64,000 nt of DNA. Origin: Halobellus sp. LT62 (GTDB lineage: Archaea > Halobacteriota > Halobacteria > Halobacteriales > Haloferacaceae). The position numbers and the translations under genes are program-made. The notes beneath the pieces were generated by a model. That model worked only from the letters and a program-made list of their open reading frames with translations, did no database searches and was not told where the DNA came from. Positions 23,743 to 33,241 of the stretch are shown piece after piece. The stretch is from assembly GCF_037031285.1 (NCBI RefSeq), contig NZ_JAYEZO010000001.1, positions 1,674,001-1,738,000 on the forward strand, in the 5' to 3' direction. Each line of letters begins with the position of its first letter. The stretch's first letter is position 1.

Positions 23743-25239
23743 ATGACGCTCCGCGTCGACTGGCGCGTCAGCGTCGGTCTCGTGGGGACGATCCTCAAGT
23801 GGCTGTGGGTCCCACTCTCGCTCCCTCTTGCGCTCGCGCTCTACGACGGGACGACGGTTCTCCCGTTTCTCGTCCCGATGGTCGGTACCGCCGCGGTGGG
23901 TGCCGGTCTCGAACGACTGCCGGAGACGCGCGATCTACGGGCCAGAGAGGCGTTTCTGATGGTCGCGCTGACGTGGCTGAGCATCGCGCTCGTCGGGACG
24001 ATACCCTTCCTGATCGCCGGGAACGGCGTCCTCGCAGAGCCGGTCAACGCGCTCTTCGAGAGTATGAGCGGGATCACGACGACCGGCGCGACCGTGATCG
24101 TCGACTTCGAGGTGCACTCGCGGGCAATCCACCTGTGGCGCTCGACACTGCAGTGGCTCGGCGGCCTCGGGATCCTCGTGCTCGCAACCGCACTGCTCTC
24201 ACAGCTCTCCGTCGGTGGCGCACAGCTGATGGAGACGGAGACACAGACGCGGGATCTCAACAAACTGACGCCGCGGATCTCCGAGACGGCCGCGCTCCTC
24301 TGGAAGCTCTACGTCGGGCTCACGGGGCTGATGGTCGCCGTCCTCGTCGGCCTTCGCATCGTCGGACTCGCCCCGGAGATGACGGTTTTCGACGCCGTTG
24401 CACACGCGTTCACCGCGGTATCGACGAGCGGGTTCTCGCCTCGCAGCGACAGCATCGCGGCGTTCTCTCCGGCCGTCCAGTGGGCCGTCATCCCGTTTAT
24501 GGCTCTCGGTGCGACGAGCTTCATCCTGATGTACTTCGCTCTGCAGGGAGACTTCTCACGGCTGCGGCGGAGCGACGAGTTTCGGTTCTACCTCACGATC
24601 CTGGGGGTGTTTACCGCCGGGATCGCCGCGGTACTCGCCACCAGCGCGTCCCCTCGATTCACCGTCGAGGAGACGGTCCGTCACTCGCTGTTCCAAGTCG
24701 TCTCGATCGTGACGACGACGGGCTATGCGAGCGTCGACTTCGACCTCTGGTCGCCCGCGGCGAAGCACCTGCTCTTCGTCGCGATGTTCACCGGCGGGAT
24801 GGCCGGTAGCACGACCTGCTCGATCAAGGCGCTCCGCTGGCTCGTCGTGCTGAAGGCGTTTCGCCGCGACCTCTTCGTCGCGACGACGCCGAGCGCGATC
24901 CGCCCCGTCAGGCTGAGCGGACGGGTCGTCGACGAGGAGACGGTCCGCGACATCTACGCATACACGCTCGTAAGCTTGGTCTTCTTCATCATCGGGACCG
25001 TGTTCGTCGTCATCGATGCCTCCCGCGCCCGGGTCGCTGTCACCGAGTTCGAGGCGATGAGCGCCGTCTCGGCGACGTTTTTCAACGTTGGACCCGCGTT
25101 CGGCATCGCCGGACCGCTCGCGAGTTACGAGTCGTTCCCGGCGTCGACGAAGCTCGTGATGGTCTTTCTGATGTGGATCGGTCGGATCGAGATCATCCCG
25201 GTGCTCGTCCTTCTGACGCCCTCGTTCTGGCGCTCGTAG
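23743..25239 (+). CDS. trkH: TrkH-type potassium uptake membrane subunit
   Basis: A 498-aa channel-like subunit for K+ uptake, working with a cytoplasmic TrkA nucleotide-binding protein not present here. The four selectivity-loop regions can be seen: SGITTTGATV, FTAVSTSGFSP, VSIVTTTGYASVDFD and SATFFNVGPAFG. About ten or more membrane helices surround them, and MFTGGMAGSTTCSIKALR is the conserved block after loop 3. The ATG at 23743 follows the SDR stop by 16 nt. High internal K+ is the osmotic strategy of haloarchaea, so this is a core function. Confidence 0.93.
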   Translation: MTLRVDWRVSVGLVGTILKWLWVPLSLPLALALYDGTTVLPFLVPMVGTAAVGAGLERLPETRDLRAREAFLMVALTWLSIALVGTIPFLIAGNGVLAEPVNALFESMSGITTTGATVIVDFEVHSRAIHLWRSTLQWLGGLGILVLATALLSQLSVGGAQLMETETQTRDLNKLTPRISETAALLWKLYVGLTGLMVAVLVGLRIVGLAPEMTVFDAVAHAFTAVSTSGFSPRSDSIAAFSPAVQWAVIPFMALGATSFILMYFALQGDFSRLRRSDEFRFYLTILGVFTAGIAAVLATSASPRFTVEETVRHSLFQVVSIVTTTGYASVDFDLWSPAAKHLLFVAMFTGGMAGSTTCSIKALRWLVVLKAFRRDLFVATTPSAIRPVRLSGRVVDEETVRDIYAYTLVSLVFFIIGTVFVVIDASRARVAVTEFEAMSAVSATFFNVGPAFGIAGPLASYESFPASTKLVMVFLMWIGRIEIIPVLVLLTPSFWRS

Positions 25240-25246
25240 GCGCGCT

Positions 25247-26491
25247 GTGAGGCGCTTTGGCACACTCTCGCGGCCACGAATCGGAACTCACGTAACCGTC
25301 CATCTCTCAGCCGAGCGTGTGACGGCCTCGACGACTTCGACGGCGACGACGCGTTACGCGCGACGGATGCTCGTGACCGTCTCGCTCGGGTGGGCGCTGC
25401 TGCAGACCGGCCGGTATCTCCTCTCGCCGCTCCTCCCGACGATCATCGTCGATCTCGGCATCACCGAAGCGACCGCGGGCATCGCGCTCGCGGTGTTTCA
25501 GGGGTCGTACGCGCTCGTCCAGTATCCCAGTGGCGAGTATTCGGACCGCTGGAACCGGACGACGCTGATCGTTCCCGGACTGATCGTGATCGCCGGGGGT
25601 TTCGCCCTGTTCGGGCTGACGACCGGACTGGCGATGTTCCTCGTCGCCGCGACGGTCACGGGGATCGGAAAGGGACTGTTCGCGATTCCCTCGCGAGCAC
25701 TGCTCTCGGATCTGTTCACGACGAACCGGGGTCGAGCGCTCGGAATCTACGCCGCCGGGACCGACCTTGGCGGCCTCGTTTCGTCCGGGATCGCGGTTCT
25801 GGCGCTCACTTACGCGACGTGGCGGACGCCGTTTTTCCCCGTCGCTATCGCGCTGGCGCTGCTCACGGTCGCCTACGCGTCGATGACGCGGGAACCGTAC
25901 GACGTCGGGAGCTCCTCGCTCGAGCTCCGAAGCACGGTGGGTCGACTCGTCCAGAGCGCCCGACAGCGCGAGACGATCCTCGCGTTCTCGCTGTTTTACT
26001 TTATGGTCGGCGGCTTCATCAACTTCGCACCGACGTACCTCGCGCAGTCGAAGGGGTTCTCCGAGAGCCTCGCGGGGCTGACGTTCGCCATCGTGTTCGC
26101 CGTCGGGTTCGCGGTGAAACCCGCCGCGGGAACGCTCGGAGATCGGTTCTCTCGGCGGGGGATCGCCGTGAGCGGTCTCCTCTTGGCCGCGGTTTCGCTC
26201 GTCGCACTCGTCGTGGCCGCATCGAACGTCGCGATCTGGGTCACGGTCGCGCTCCTCGCGCTGGGGTACAAGACGGGCTTCCCGCTGGCCGACGCGATCA
26301 TCCTCGACGGCGCGCCGTCGGACGGGATGGGCGCGGATCTCGGGGCCGCGCGGGCGATCTTCCTGAGCGCGAACGCGCTCGGGCCCGCCTACGTCGGGAT
26401 CGTCGCCACGTACGGCAGCTACGACGCCGCCTTCGGCGGGTTCGTCGTCTGTCTCGTGGTCGCGGCGGCACTGTTGTTCAGAAGCCGGTAG
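25247..26491 (+). CDS. MFS transporter
   Basis: A major facilitator superfamily carrier with twelve predicted helices (414 aa from the GTG at 25247). The loop 2-3 motif appears as GEYSDRWNRTTL, and the second half repeats it as GTLGDRFSRRGI. The first helix begins near LVTVSLGWALLQTG, so the GTG at 25319 or ATG at 25367 may be the true start; the extra N-terminal residues are polar and unlike the family. Substrate not predictable. It starts 7 nt after trkH and converges with another MFS gene, to which it is only distantly related. Confidence 0.85.
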   Translation: MRRFGTLSRPRIGTHVTVHLSAERVTASTTSTATTRYARRMLVTVSLGWALLQTGRYLLSPLLPTIIVDLGITEATAGIALAVFQGSYALVQYPSGEYSDRWNRTTLIVPGLIVIAGGFALFGLTTGLAMFLVAATVTGIGKGLFAIPSRALLSDLFTTNRGRALGIYAAGTDLGGLVSSGIAVLALTYATWRTPFFPVAIALALLTVAYASMTREPYDVGSSSLELRSTVGRLVQSARQRETILAFSLFYFMVGGFINFAPTYLAQSKGFSESLAGLTFAIVFAVGFAVKPAAGTLGDRFSRRGIAVSGLLLAAVSLVALVVAASNVAIWVTVALLALGYKTGFPLADAIILDGAPSDGMGADLGAARAIFLSANALGPAYVGIVATYGSYDAAFGGFVVCLVVAAALLFRSR

Positions 26492-26498
26492 ACGATCC

Positions 26499-27737
26499 TC
26501 ACAGCGACGCCGGTTCCGGAGCCCGCCACGCGAGGACGAGTCCCACGACGGCGAGCAGACCGACGAGGAGGAACGCGACGTCGAACCCCGCGTTATCGAC
26601 GACCGCGCCGCCGGCGATGGGCGAGAGAAACGCGCCCGCCAGCCCGACGCTCGTCTGAAACGCGACCGCGGTGGCCGCGACGTGGGGGTCGACGACCTCG
26701 CGGACGTACGTGAACGAGAGCCCGAGGGTCAACTGGATCGCAAAGCCCGACAGGAGCAGCGCGCCGACTAACAGCCAGATCGATCCGAGATGCGTGAACG
26801 CGAAAAGCAGCGGCGCGGCGACGGCGAACGATCCGACGAGCACCGGTTGTCGCCGACCGCCGAACACCCGATCCGAGAGGAGGCCGCTGCTGATCCGCGA
26901 GAGGACGCCCACGGCCGGGAAGATCGCCACCACCGCACCGCTCACCGCGAGCGAGAGCCCTATGTCATCGGTGAGATACGACGATCCCCAGCTGTTGATG
27001 AACAGATAGAGCGCGTAGCTGAGAAACCCGAGCGTGCCGACGAGCCAGACGGTCCGGTTGCGGAGGACGGCCCCGAAGTCGGCCGCTGAAGGCGCGTCCC
27101 TGCGAGCAGCGCCGAGCCCGCGACTCGCCGGCCAGAAGACGAGCAGTCCGACGAGCGCGACGCCGGTGAACGCCACAAAGATCGCTGGCCAGCCGAATCG
27201 GGCCGCGATGAGCGGGCCGGTCCCCTGTCCGATCGCGAAGCCGACGGGGCCGCTCGCTGTGAAAATCCCGACGGCGGTCGCGCGGTGCTCGGCGCTCACC
27301 GCGCGGCTCACGATGTCGATTCCGGCGTTCCAGACGACGACGTAGGCGACGCCGCCGACCGCCCGCGAGGCGATCACCGACCAGTAGTTCCCGTTTCGTC
27401 CGGCGATCCACCCCCAGACACCGGCGACGAACAGCGCCAGTACGGCCAACGCCATCGCTCCCCGCGTGTCAGTCCGATCCAGTAGCGCACCCGCGGGGAG
27501 GCTCGCGACGACCGCGGTTCCGAACATAACGCTGACGAGGAGGCCGGCGACCGTCGAACTGACGTTCAGCGACTCCTTGATGAGCGGCGTCACGCTGGCC
27601 GGAACGATCTCGTAGGCGGCCAATCCGGTGGACATCAGGCTCGCACCGGCGACGAGGCCGATCGTCCGCCAGTCGGTCGCGTCTCCGCGAGCCGACTCAC
27701 CCCCGTCGAGTCGAGCGCTTTCGGATCCCGTCGTCAT
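26499..27737 (-). CDS. MFS transporter
   Basis: A 412-aa MFS carrier with twelve predicted helices. The conserved loop 2-3 motif reads AGALLDRTDTRGAMAL and the second-half copy SGLLSDRVFGGRRQP. I placed the start at the ATG at 27737; upstream in-frame residues are Arg-rich and unlike a transporter N-terminus. The substrate is unknown. It converges with the preceding MFS gene with a 7-nt gap and is divergent from the dihydrofolate reductase gene. Confidence 0.88.
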   Translation of the reverse strand: MTTGSESARLDGGESARGDATDWRTIGLVAGASLMSTGLAAYEIVPASVTPLIKESLNVSSTVAGLLVSVMFGTAVVASLPAGALLDRTDTRGAMALAVLALFVAGVWGWIAGRNGNYWSVIASRAVGGVAYVVVWNAGIDIVSRAVSAEHRATAVGIFTASGPVGFAIGQGTGPLIAARFGWPAIFVAFTGVALVGLLVFWPASRGLGAARRDAPSAADFGAVLRNRTVWLVGTLGFLSYALYLFINSWGSSYLTDDIGLSLAVSGAVVAIFPAVGVLSRISSGLLSDRVFGGRRQPVLVGSFAVAAPLLFAFTHLGSIWLLVGALLLSGFAIQLTLGLSFTYVREVVDPHVAATAVAFQTSVGLAGAFLSPIAGGAVVDNAGFDVAFLLVGLLAVVGLVLAWRAPEPASL

Positions 27738-27853
27738 CAATACAGGAACGTGTCTGCTACCGTCTCTAGAAGCCACCGATCGGCCACTAATGGGACGCCG
27801 CCGCGCGCTCGACGGGGCGGCAGTTTTGTATCGGCGAGGCGTAGCCCACACTG

Positions 27854-28336
27854 ATGGAACTCGTCTCAGTCGCCGCAGTCGCCGAGAACGGCGTCATCGG
27901 ACGCGACGGCGATCTACCCTGGGAGAGCATCCCCGCAGACAAGCGTCAGTACCGCCGACGCGTCGCTGACGCGCCCGTCGTCCTCGGCCGGCGAACGTTC
28001 GAGTCGATGCGCGAGGATCTCCCGGGCAGCCACCAGATTGTCCTCAGTCGGACCGAACGCGCTTTCGACGTCGACACCGCGTTTCACGCGAGCAGCGTGG
28101 ACGAGGCGGTCGCTATCGCCGAGTCGCTCGGTGCCGACACGGTGTACGTGCTCGGCGGCGCTGCGATCTACGAACTCTTCCAACCGCACGTCGATCGGAT
28201 GGCGTTGAGTCGAATTCCGGGGGCGTACGACGGCGACGTGCGATACCCCGAGTGGGAGGAGTCGGAGTGGCGGTTGGCGTTGTCGGAGCAGTGGGACGGG
28301 TTCACGCTCGAAGAGTGGGTGCGACGAATCCGATGA
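27854..28336 (+). CDS. folA: dihydrofolate reductase
   Basis: A 160-aa DHFR that reduces dihydrofolate with NADPH in one-carbon metabolism. Family motifs are visible: [20 protein letters not shown] at the N-terminus with the substrate-binding [22 protein letters not shown], and [13 protein letters not shown] for NADPH binding. The length is typical and the protein is acidic as in halophilic DHFRs. It stands alone, divergent from the MFS gene. Confidence 0.95.
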   Translation: MELVSVAAVAENGVIGRDGDLPWESIPADKRQYRRRVADAPVVLGRRTFESMREDLPGSHQIVLSRTERAFDVDTAFHASSVDEAVAIAESLGADTVYVLGGAAIYELFQPHVDRMALSRIPGAYDGDVRYPEWEESEWRLALSEQWDGFTLEEWVRRIR

Positions 28337-28503
28337 AATAGCGAGCAGTCGGGTTGCACTGAGCGAGCCGTATCCTCGGCGTACGGCCACATCTCGATCC
28401 CGCGTCGGTTGTCCCGAACTCCCGCCGTGTTCCGACGCGGCTCTCTGTCAGGTCACGGGGGCGTTGGCCGCTCATTAGGATATAAACCTTCGTCGTCCTT
28501 TCG

Positions 28504-28576
28504 ATCGCCCCCGGCCCCGTCAGCTGCGTCGCGTCATTCGTCCAATCGCCCCCGGCCCAGTCATCTGCGCCGCGCC
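28504..28576. repeat. imperfect 32-bp direct repeat before msrA
   Basis: Two copies, 28504-28535 and 28545-28576, begin ATCGCCCCCGGCCC and agree at about 28 of 32 positions, with a 41-bp period. They lie 50-120 nt before the msrA start. No coding frame explains them. Confidence 0.6.
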
Positions 28577-28625
28577 GATCGCGCGCCCGCGTCAGGTACA
28601 TACGAATCGACGTCCAATACCGGGT

Positions 28626-29162
28626 ATGACACTCGAAACGGCCACGTTCGGCGGCGGATGCTTCTGGTGTACCGAGGCGGCGATGAAGGAGCTGGCGGGC
28701 GTCGAGTCTGTCACGTCGGGGTACGCGGGGGGCGAGACGGCGGACCCGACGTATCGGGAGGTCTGTTCCGGCTCGACGGGCCACGCGGAGGTCGTGCAGG
28801 TCGAGTTCGATCCCGACGAGATCACGTACGCCGACCTGCTGGAGGTGTTCTTCGCGACTCACGACCCCACGCAGCTCAACCGACAGGGCCCGGACGTCGG
28901 GTCGCAGTACCGCTCGATCGTCCTCTACCACGACGACGAGCAGCACCGACAGGCCGAAGCCTACGTCGAGGCGCTCGATTCGGAGTACGCCGACGAGGTA
29001 GTCACCGAGATCGAACCCCTCGAACGCTTCTGGCCCGCCGAGGAGTACCACCAAGACTACTTCGAGAAGAACCCCTCGGACGCCTACTGCCGGATGCACG
29101 CCGCGCCGAAGGTCGAGAAAGTGCGCGAGAAGTTCGAAAAGCTGGTTCGGACGACCGCGTAA
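28626..29162 (+). CDS. msrA: peptide-methionine (S)-S-oxide reductase
   Basis: A 178-aa MsrA that repairs oxidised methionine. The active-site motif TFGGGCFWCTEA places the catalytic Cys12 with Cys15 two residues on, and VTSGYAGG, YREVCSGSTGHAEVVQV and FWPAEEYHQDYFEKNP complete the family pattern. Full length. It ends 38 nt before the convergent proA stop. Confidence 0.96.
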   Translation: MTLETATFGGGCFWCTEAAMKELAGVESVTSGYAGGETADPTYREVCSGSTGHAEVVQVEFDPDEITYADLLEVFFATHDPTQLNRQGPDVGSQYRSIVLYHDDEQHRQAEAYVEALDSEYADEVVTEIEPLERFWPAEEYHQDYFEKNPSDAYCRMHAAPKVEKVREKFEKLVRTTA

Positions 29163-29199
29163 TTCGGACGACTGCGTAAGGCCGCGTTCTCGCGCGTCG

Positions 29200-30555
29200 C
29201 TACGAGCGGTTCCCGGCGAGTCGCCCCGGGATCCACTCGCCGTCGAAGTCCTCGTGAAGATACGGCTTCGCGTTCTCGCCGGCGTAGGTCGCGACCAACT
29301 GCCCGTCGCCTTCGAGGTGGTACTTGTACGTCGTCAGTCCTTCGAGACCGACGGGGCCGCGGGCGTGCGTCTTGCCGGTGCTGATTCCAACCTCCGCGCC
29401 GAGGCCAAAGCGGTACCCGTCCGCGAACCGCGTCGAGGCGTTGTGGAAGACGCTGGCGGCGTCGATGCGTCGCATAAACTGCTCTGCGTGCTCCGGCGTC
29501 TCGGTCACGATCGACTCGGTGTGCTTCGAGCCGTGCGCGTTGACATGATCGATTGCGTCCTCGAGCGAGTCGACGACCTTGATCGCGAGGATCAGATCGC
29601 CGTACTCGGTGTCCCAGTCGGCGTCGCTCGCGGCGTTCATCTCGGTGATCTCGCGCGCCCGATCGTCACCGCGGAGTTCGACGTCGGCCTCGCGGTAGCG
29701 ATCTGCGAGTCCGGGCAGGAAGTCGGCGGCGACCGACTCGTGGACGAGCAGCGTCTCGACGGCGTTACACACCGCGGGGTACTGCACCTTCGCGTCGAAG
29801 GCGACGTCCGCGGCCATCTCGAGGTCGGCGTCGTCGTCGACGTAGACGTGACAGATCCCCTCGGTGTGGCCGAGGACCGGGATCTTCGTGTTGTCCTCGA
29901 CGTAGCTGACGAATTCGGAGCTTCCGCGGGGCATCAGCAGGTCGACGGCGTCGTCGCGTTCGAGCAGCGTCTCGACGTCCTCGCGGGCCTCGATGAGCTG
30001 GGCCCAGCCGTCGGGGACGTCAGCGACGGCGTCGACGATGACGTCGTAGAGGATCCGGTTCGAGTGTGCGGCCTCGCTGCCGCCTTTCAGGATCACGCTG
30101 TTCCCGGACTTGAGGCTGAGCGCGGCGATCTGGACCAGCGCGTCGGGTCGGGACTCGAAGACGGTCCCGAGCACGCCGATCGGGACCGCAAGCTTGTACA
30201 GTTCGAGGTCCTCATCTAGCCGACGGGCCGCGAGCGTTCGACCCAGCGGGTCCTCCTGCTCTGCGACGCTGCGGACCATCTCGGCGATGCTTTCGAGCTT
30301 CGACTCCGAGAGCTTCAGCCGGTCGACGAACGCCTGGGTGTACTCGCCCGCTTCGAGGAGCTCCTCGCCCGCCTCGACGTCCTTCGCGTTGGCTTCGAGG
30401 ATTGCGTCGCTGTGTGCCTCGATAGCGTCTGCGATGGCGTACAGCGCGTCGTTCCGCGTCGATTCCGAGAGGTTCGCGAGTTCAAGCGCCGCGGACTGTG
30501 CTTCCGTCACTTTCGTTTCGGCCGATTTCTCGGTCGTGGTGGTGGGTTCGGTCAT
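29200..30555 (-). CDS. proA: gamma-glutamyl phosphate reductase
   Basis: A 451-aa enzyme that reduces gamma-glutamyl phosphate to glutamate semialdehyde with NADPH in proline synthesis. The aldehyde-dehydrogenase fold shows IGVLGTVFESRPDALVQ, GNSVILKGGSEAAHSN, LLMPRGSSEFV, and the active-site Cys in VQYPAVCNAVETLLVH. The C-terminus has FGLGAEVGISTGKTHARGPVGL. It lies immediately downstream of proB (about 47 nt), giving the order proC-proB-proA on the minus strand. Confidence 0.96.
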   Translation of the reverse strand: MTEPTTTTEKSAETKVTEAQSAALELANLSESTRNDALYAIADAIEAHSDAILEANAKDVEAGEELLEAGEYTQAFVDRLKLSESKLESIAEMVRSVAEQEDPLGRTLAARRLDEDLELYKLAVPIGVLGTVFESRPDALVQIAALSLKSGNSVILKGGSEAAHSNRILYDVIVDAVADVPDGWAQLIEAREDVETLLERDDAVDLLMPRGSSEFVSYVEDNTKIPVLGHTEGICHVYVDDDADLEMAADVAFDAKVQYPAVCNAVETLLVHESVAADFLPGLADRYREADVELRGDDRAREITEMNAASDADWDTEYGDLILAIKVVDSLEDAIDHVNAHGSKHTESIVTETPEHAEQFMRRIDAASVFHNASTRFADGYRFGLGAEVGISTGKTHARGPVGLEGLTTYKYHLEGDGQLVATYAGENAKPYLHEDFDGEWIPGRLAGNRS

Positions 30556-30602
30556 CGTTGAGTTGGGTCAGTAGTTGTCGGGGAGCAGTGTGTATCGGTC
30601 GT

Positions 30603-31430
30603 TCAGTGGTCGTTGATCGGGATAAAGATGGTTCCGACGGGCTGTTCGGTGGCGATCCGTTCGAGCACGTCCGGTTCGGTCGAGCGAGCGATGATTGCGG
30701 GACGGCCGTGTTCGCTCATCGTCCGTGCCCCCCGAACTTTGGTCCGGATGCCGCCGAACGAGTCGCTGGCGCTGTCCTCGATGATCCGCTCGACCGCGTC
30801 ATAGTTCCGGCCGACCGCATCGATGAGCTCCGCCTCCTCCTCGTGCTTGGGGTTGCCGGTGTAAACGCCGCCGACGTCGGTGAGCGTCACCAGCAGGTCC
30901 GCCCCGATGCCGACCGCGATCGACGAGGAGATCATATCGTTGTCGCCGATGCGGATCTCCTCGGTCGCGACCGCGTCGTTCTCGTTGATAATGGGAACCA
31001 CGCCCCACTCCAGCAGCGTGTCGATCGTGTTCTTGAAGTTGGTGAACCGATCGGTGTCGTCGAGATCGTGCTCGGTCACGAGAATTTGGGCGACCGTCAA
31101 GCCGTAGCGCTCGAAGCTCTCGGTGTACCGGCGCATCAGGTGGCTCTGGCCGATCGTCGACAGGGCTTGAGACTCCTCGACGGTGTCGTCGGGGGCGAAG
31201 CCGATCCGGCCCTTTCCGGCACCGACCGCGCCGGAGGAGACTAAAATGACGTCTTTCCCGCGCTCGACGAGCCCGGCGACGTCGTCGACGAGTTTGTCGA
31301 GTTTCTCGTCGTCGAGGTTCGACGTCTCGTCGGTGAGCGAGTTCGTCCCGGCCTTGACGACGACCCGTCCGGCCTCAGCGGCGAGTCGGCGCGCGTCGGC
31401 GACCTCCGAGGACGTGACGGCCTCGCTCAT
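30603..31430 (-). CDS. proB: glutamate 5-kinase
   Basis: A 275-aa kinase that phosphorylates glutamate, the first step to proline. It has the amino-acid-kinase fold: [13 protein letters not shown] at the N-terminus, [32 protein letters not shown] and [23 protein letters not shown]. There is no C-terminal PUA domain, unlike E. coli ProB, as is common in archaea. The ATG at 31430 overlaps the proC stop (ATGA), so the two are coupled. Confidence 0.95.
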   Translation of the reverse strand: MSEAVTSSEVADARRLAAEAGRVVVKAGTNSLTDETSNLDDEKLDKLVDDVAGLVERGKDVILVSSGAVGAGKGRIGFAPDDTVEESQALSTIGQSHLMRRYTESFERYGLTVAQILVTEHDLDDTDRFTNFKNTIDTLLEWGVVPIINENDAVATEEIRIGDNDMISSSIAVGIGADLLVTLTDVGGVYTGNPKHEEEAELIDAVGRNYDAVERIIEDSASDSFGGIRTKVRGARTMSEHGRPAIIARSTEPDVLERIATEQPVGTIFIPINDH

Positions 31431-32200
31431 TTTTCGGCTTCCTCTGCGAGCTCGGCGGAGCGCCGTGACGCGGCGCTCAGCGCGTCGCCGACGACGGCTT
31501 CGACGTCGCTGTCCCACAGCACCTCCATCCCTTCGATCGTCGTTCCGCCGGGCGAGCAGACGGCGTCGATGAGGTCCTCGATCGACTCGTCGGAGCGGAG
31601 GACCGTCTCCGCGGCACCCTTGAACGTCTGTGCGGCCAATACACGGGCGTTTTCGGCATCCATTCCCTCGTCGACGGCCCGCTTTTGCATCGCGCCGATG
31701 AGGTAGAAGACGAACGCGGGCCCACTGCCGTTCAGCGCCGTGGCGACGTCCATCAGGTCCTCGTCGATGACGACGAACTCGCCGAGATCAGAGAGCATCT
31801 GTTCGACGTTCTCGTCGGGGGCGTCCCAGGCGACCGCGGCCGCCATATTGCGCGTTCTCGCCGCGAGGTTCGGCATAATGCGGACGACCGTCGCCTCGGT
31901 TTCGGCCTCGACGACGGCCCGCGAGACGCCTGCAGCGATCGTGACGAGCGTCTGGTCGGCCCGAAGGTCGAGGTCTTCGAGCACCAGCGGGACGATGTCC
32001 GGCTTGACGGCGACGACGACGACAGACGAGTCGCGGACGTCGTCGATATCGGTCGTCGTTCGGTCGGCGTACTCCTCGATCCGCTCGAAGGCGTCGGGGT
32101 CCACGTCGTACGCCGTGATCCGGTAGCCTCCGGCCTGTGAGAGCCCCGCGATGATGGCTCCTCCCATATTTCCGCTGCCGATTACGCTGACGTCGATCAT
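31427..32200 (-). CDS. proC: pyrroline-5-carboxylate reductase
   Basis: A 257-aa enzyme performing the last step of proline synthesis. The Rossmann motif is [15 protein letters not shown], followed by [51 protein letters not shown] and [15 protein letters not shown], all family signatures. It is the first gene of the proC-proB-proA operon, with the AT-rich island upstream. Confidence 0.96.
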   Translation of the reverse strand: MIDVSVIGSGNMGGAIIAGLSQAGGYRITAYDVDPDAFERIEEYADRTTTDIDDVRDSSVVVVAVKPDIVPLVLEDLDLRADQTLVTIAAGVSRAVVEAETEATVVRIMPNLAARTRNMAAAVAWDAPDENVEQMLSDLGEFVVIDEDLMDVATALNGSGPAFVFYLIGAMQKRAVDEGMDAENARVLAAQTFKGAAETVLRSDESIEDLIDAVCSPGGTTIEGMEVLWDSDVEAVVGDALSAASRRSAELAEEAEK

Positions 32201-32747
32201 CTTAGTTACCTCTACGCGTCTGGTTCGATATACGAACTTTGGTTTTCAGCCGGGTTCTCGGCGGGGTCGGCCGACTGTCTCCCAGCGAGCAGTAGCCACC
32301 CGAGAACGGGCATCTCGTCCGTTTCGCTCGGCATTGCTAAGATATTCAGTAGTTGTGTTCAGTGGATTCATTCAGTGATGAATATTATTGTGTGAAAACG
32401 GGTCAGCCAGCGAATTGGACCGGAGTGATCCCGAAGCCGCCGCGAGTGGTGACAATATCGGGCCCGAAGCACGTACGCCGTGTCGCGCGTGCGAAAGCAC
32501 GAACCGCAAAAATGACTAAAACTGTATAAATATATTTAAGTTATATTTTGTCGCTCCCAAACTCAGTATATTTTCTAATACTACGTGAACAAGGTAGATA
32601 TTGCTTTTATATGCGTTTTAAATAACAAAATAAAGTCATAGTTGATATTGAAAAAGCAACTTAATACAGTATATCTAAATTTCCCGTTATATTGGGATAC
32701 GGTAAAAAAAACGGAACCGTCGGAACGATGCGAGCGTCTCGGTAGCG
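32201..32747. other. AT-rich intergenic island
   Basis: This 547-nt gap lies between the proC start and the hsp20 stop. From about 32510 to 32712 the sequence is strikingly A/T-rich in an otherwise GC-rich window, with runs such as TATAAATATATTTAAG. I found no open frame of useful length. A CGTGC-GAAA-GCACG hairpin lies at 32488-32501 and an ATTCAT/ATGAAT inverted repeat at 32367-32384. The run of eight A at 32704-32711 would be a T-run terminator for the hsp20 operon. Part of the region must hold the proC promoter. Confidence 0.65.
32704..32711 (-). terminator. T-run terminator of the poly-Q/hsp20 operon
   Basis: Eight consecutive A on the plus strand give a T8 run in the minus-strand transcript 37-44 nt after the hsp20 stop. 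Archaeal transcription ends at such T-runs. No stem-loop is needed or obvious. Confidence 0.5.
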
Positions 32748-33236
32748 CTACGGGGAACGGATATCGATCTCTCGGTACCGCTCGCTCGCCGCCTTCGGGA
32801 CCGTGATCTTACAGACGCCGTCGTCGAAGACGGCATCGATTTCGTCCATCTCGACGTCAGTCGGGAACTGGATCACGCGGTCGATCTGTACGGTCCGCTC
32901 GTTGATCAGGACGTTCCGGCCGTCCTCGATCTCCGAGGGTCGAGTCGCGCTGACGTGGAGCGTCCGCGGATCGCCCTCGAGTTGGATCTCCTCGGGCTTG
33001 AATCCCGGCAGATCGATGAACACCCAGATTTCGTCCGTGTTCTCGATGAGATCGATCGAGGGCGTCGGAGCCATCGGGAGCCCACCGACAGCGGACCCCG
33101 GGGCGGTCTCCATCTGCGGTGACGGGGTCAGCGCCTCCGGACCCGCCGATTGCGGCGACTGGCCCGATACCTGTTCGGTCGACCAGCCCCTCGATGGCGC
33201 GTACGGTGCTTGTGATCCGTAGGGTTCTGAAGACAT
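32748..33236 (-). CDS. Hsp20/alpha-crystallin small heat-shock protein
   Basis: A 162-aa chaperone with an alpha-crystallin domain in the C-terminal 100 residues: IDLIENTDEIWVFIDLPGFK, then TLHVSATRPSE, NVLINERTVQIDR, and FDDGVCKITVPK. The final I-x-I-type tail is DIRSP. The N-terminal 60 residues are Ser/Pro/Gln/Gly-rich, resembling the neighbour's composition. Small Hsps hold unfolding proteins. It begins 5 nt after the stop of the Gln/Pro-rich gene, so both come from one transcript. Confidence 0.92.
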   Translation of the reverse strand: MSSEPYGSQAPYAPSRGWSTEQVSGQSPQSAGPEALTPSPQMETAPGSAVGGLPMAPTPSIDLIENTDEIWVFIDLPGFKPEEIQLEGDPRTLHVSATRPSEIEDGRNVLINERTVQIDRVIQFPTDVEMDEIDAVFDDGVCKITVPKAASERYREIDIRSP

Positions 33237-33241
33237 CTTAC

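Noticed and set aside
28409-29179. 256-aa plus-strand frame over msrA
   Set aside because: It is out of frame with msrA, which has a complete active-site motif. The overlapping frame is Arg/Gly-rich shadow.
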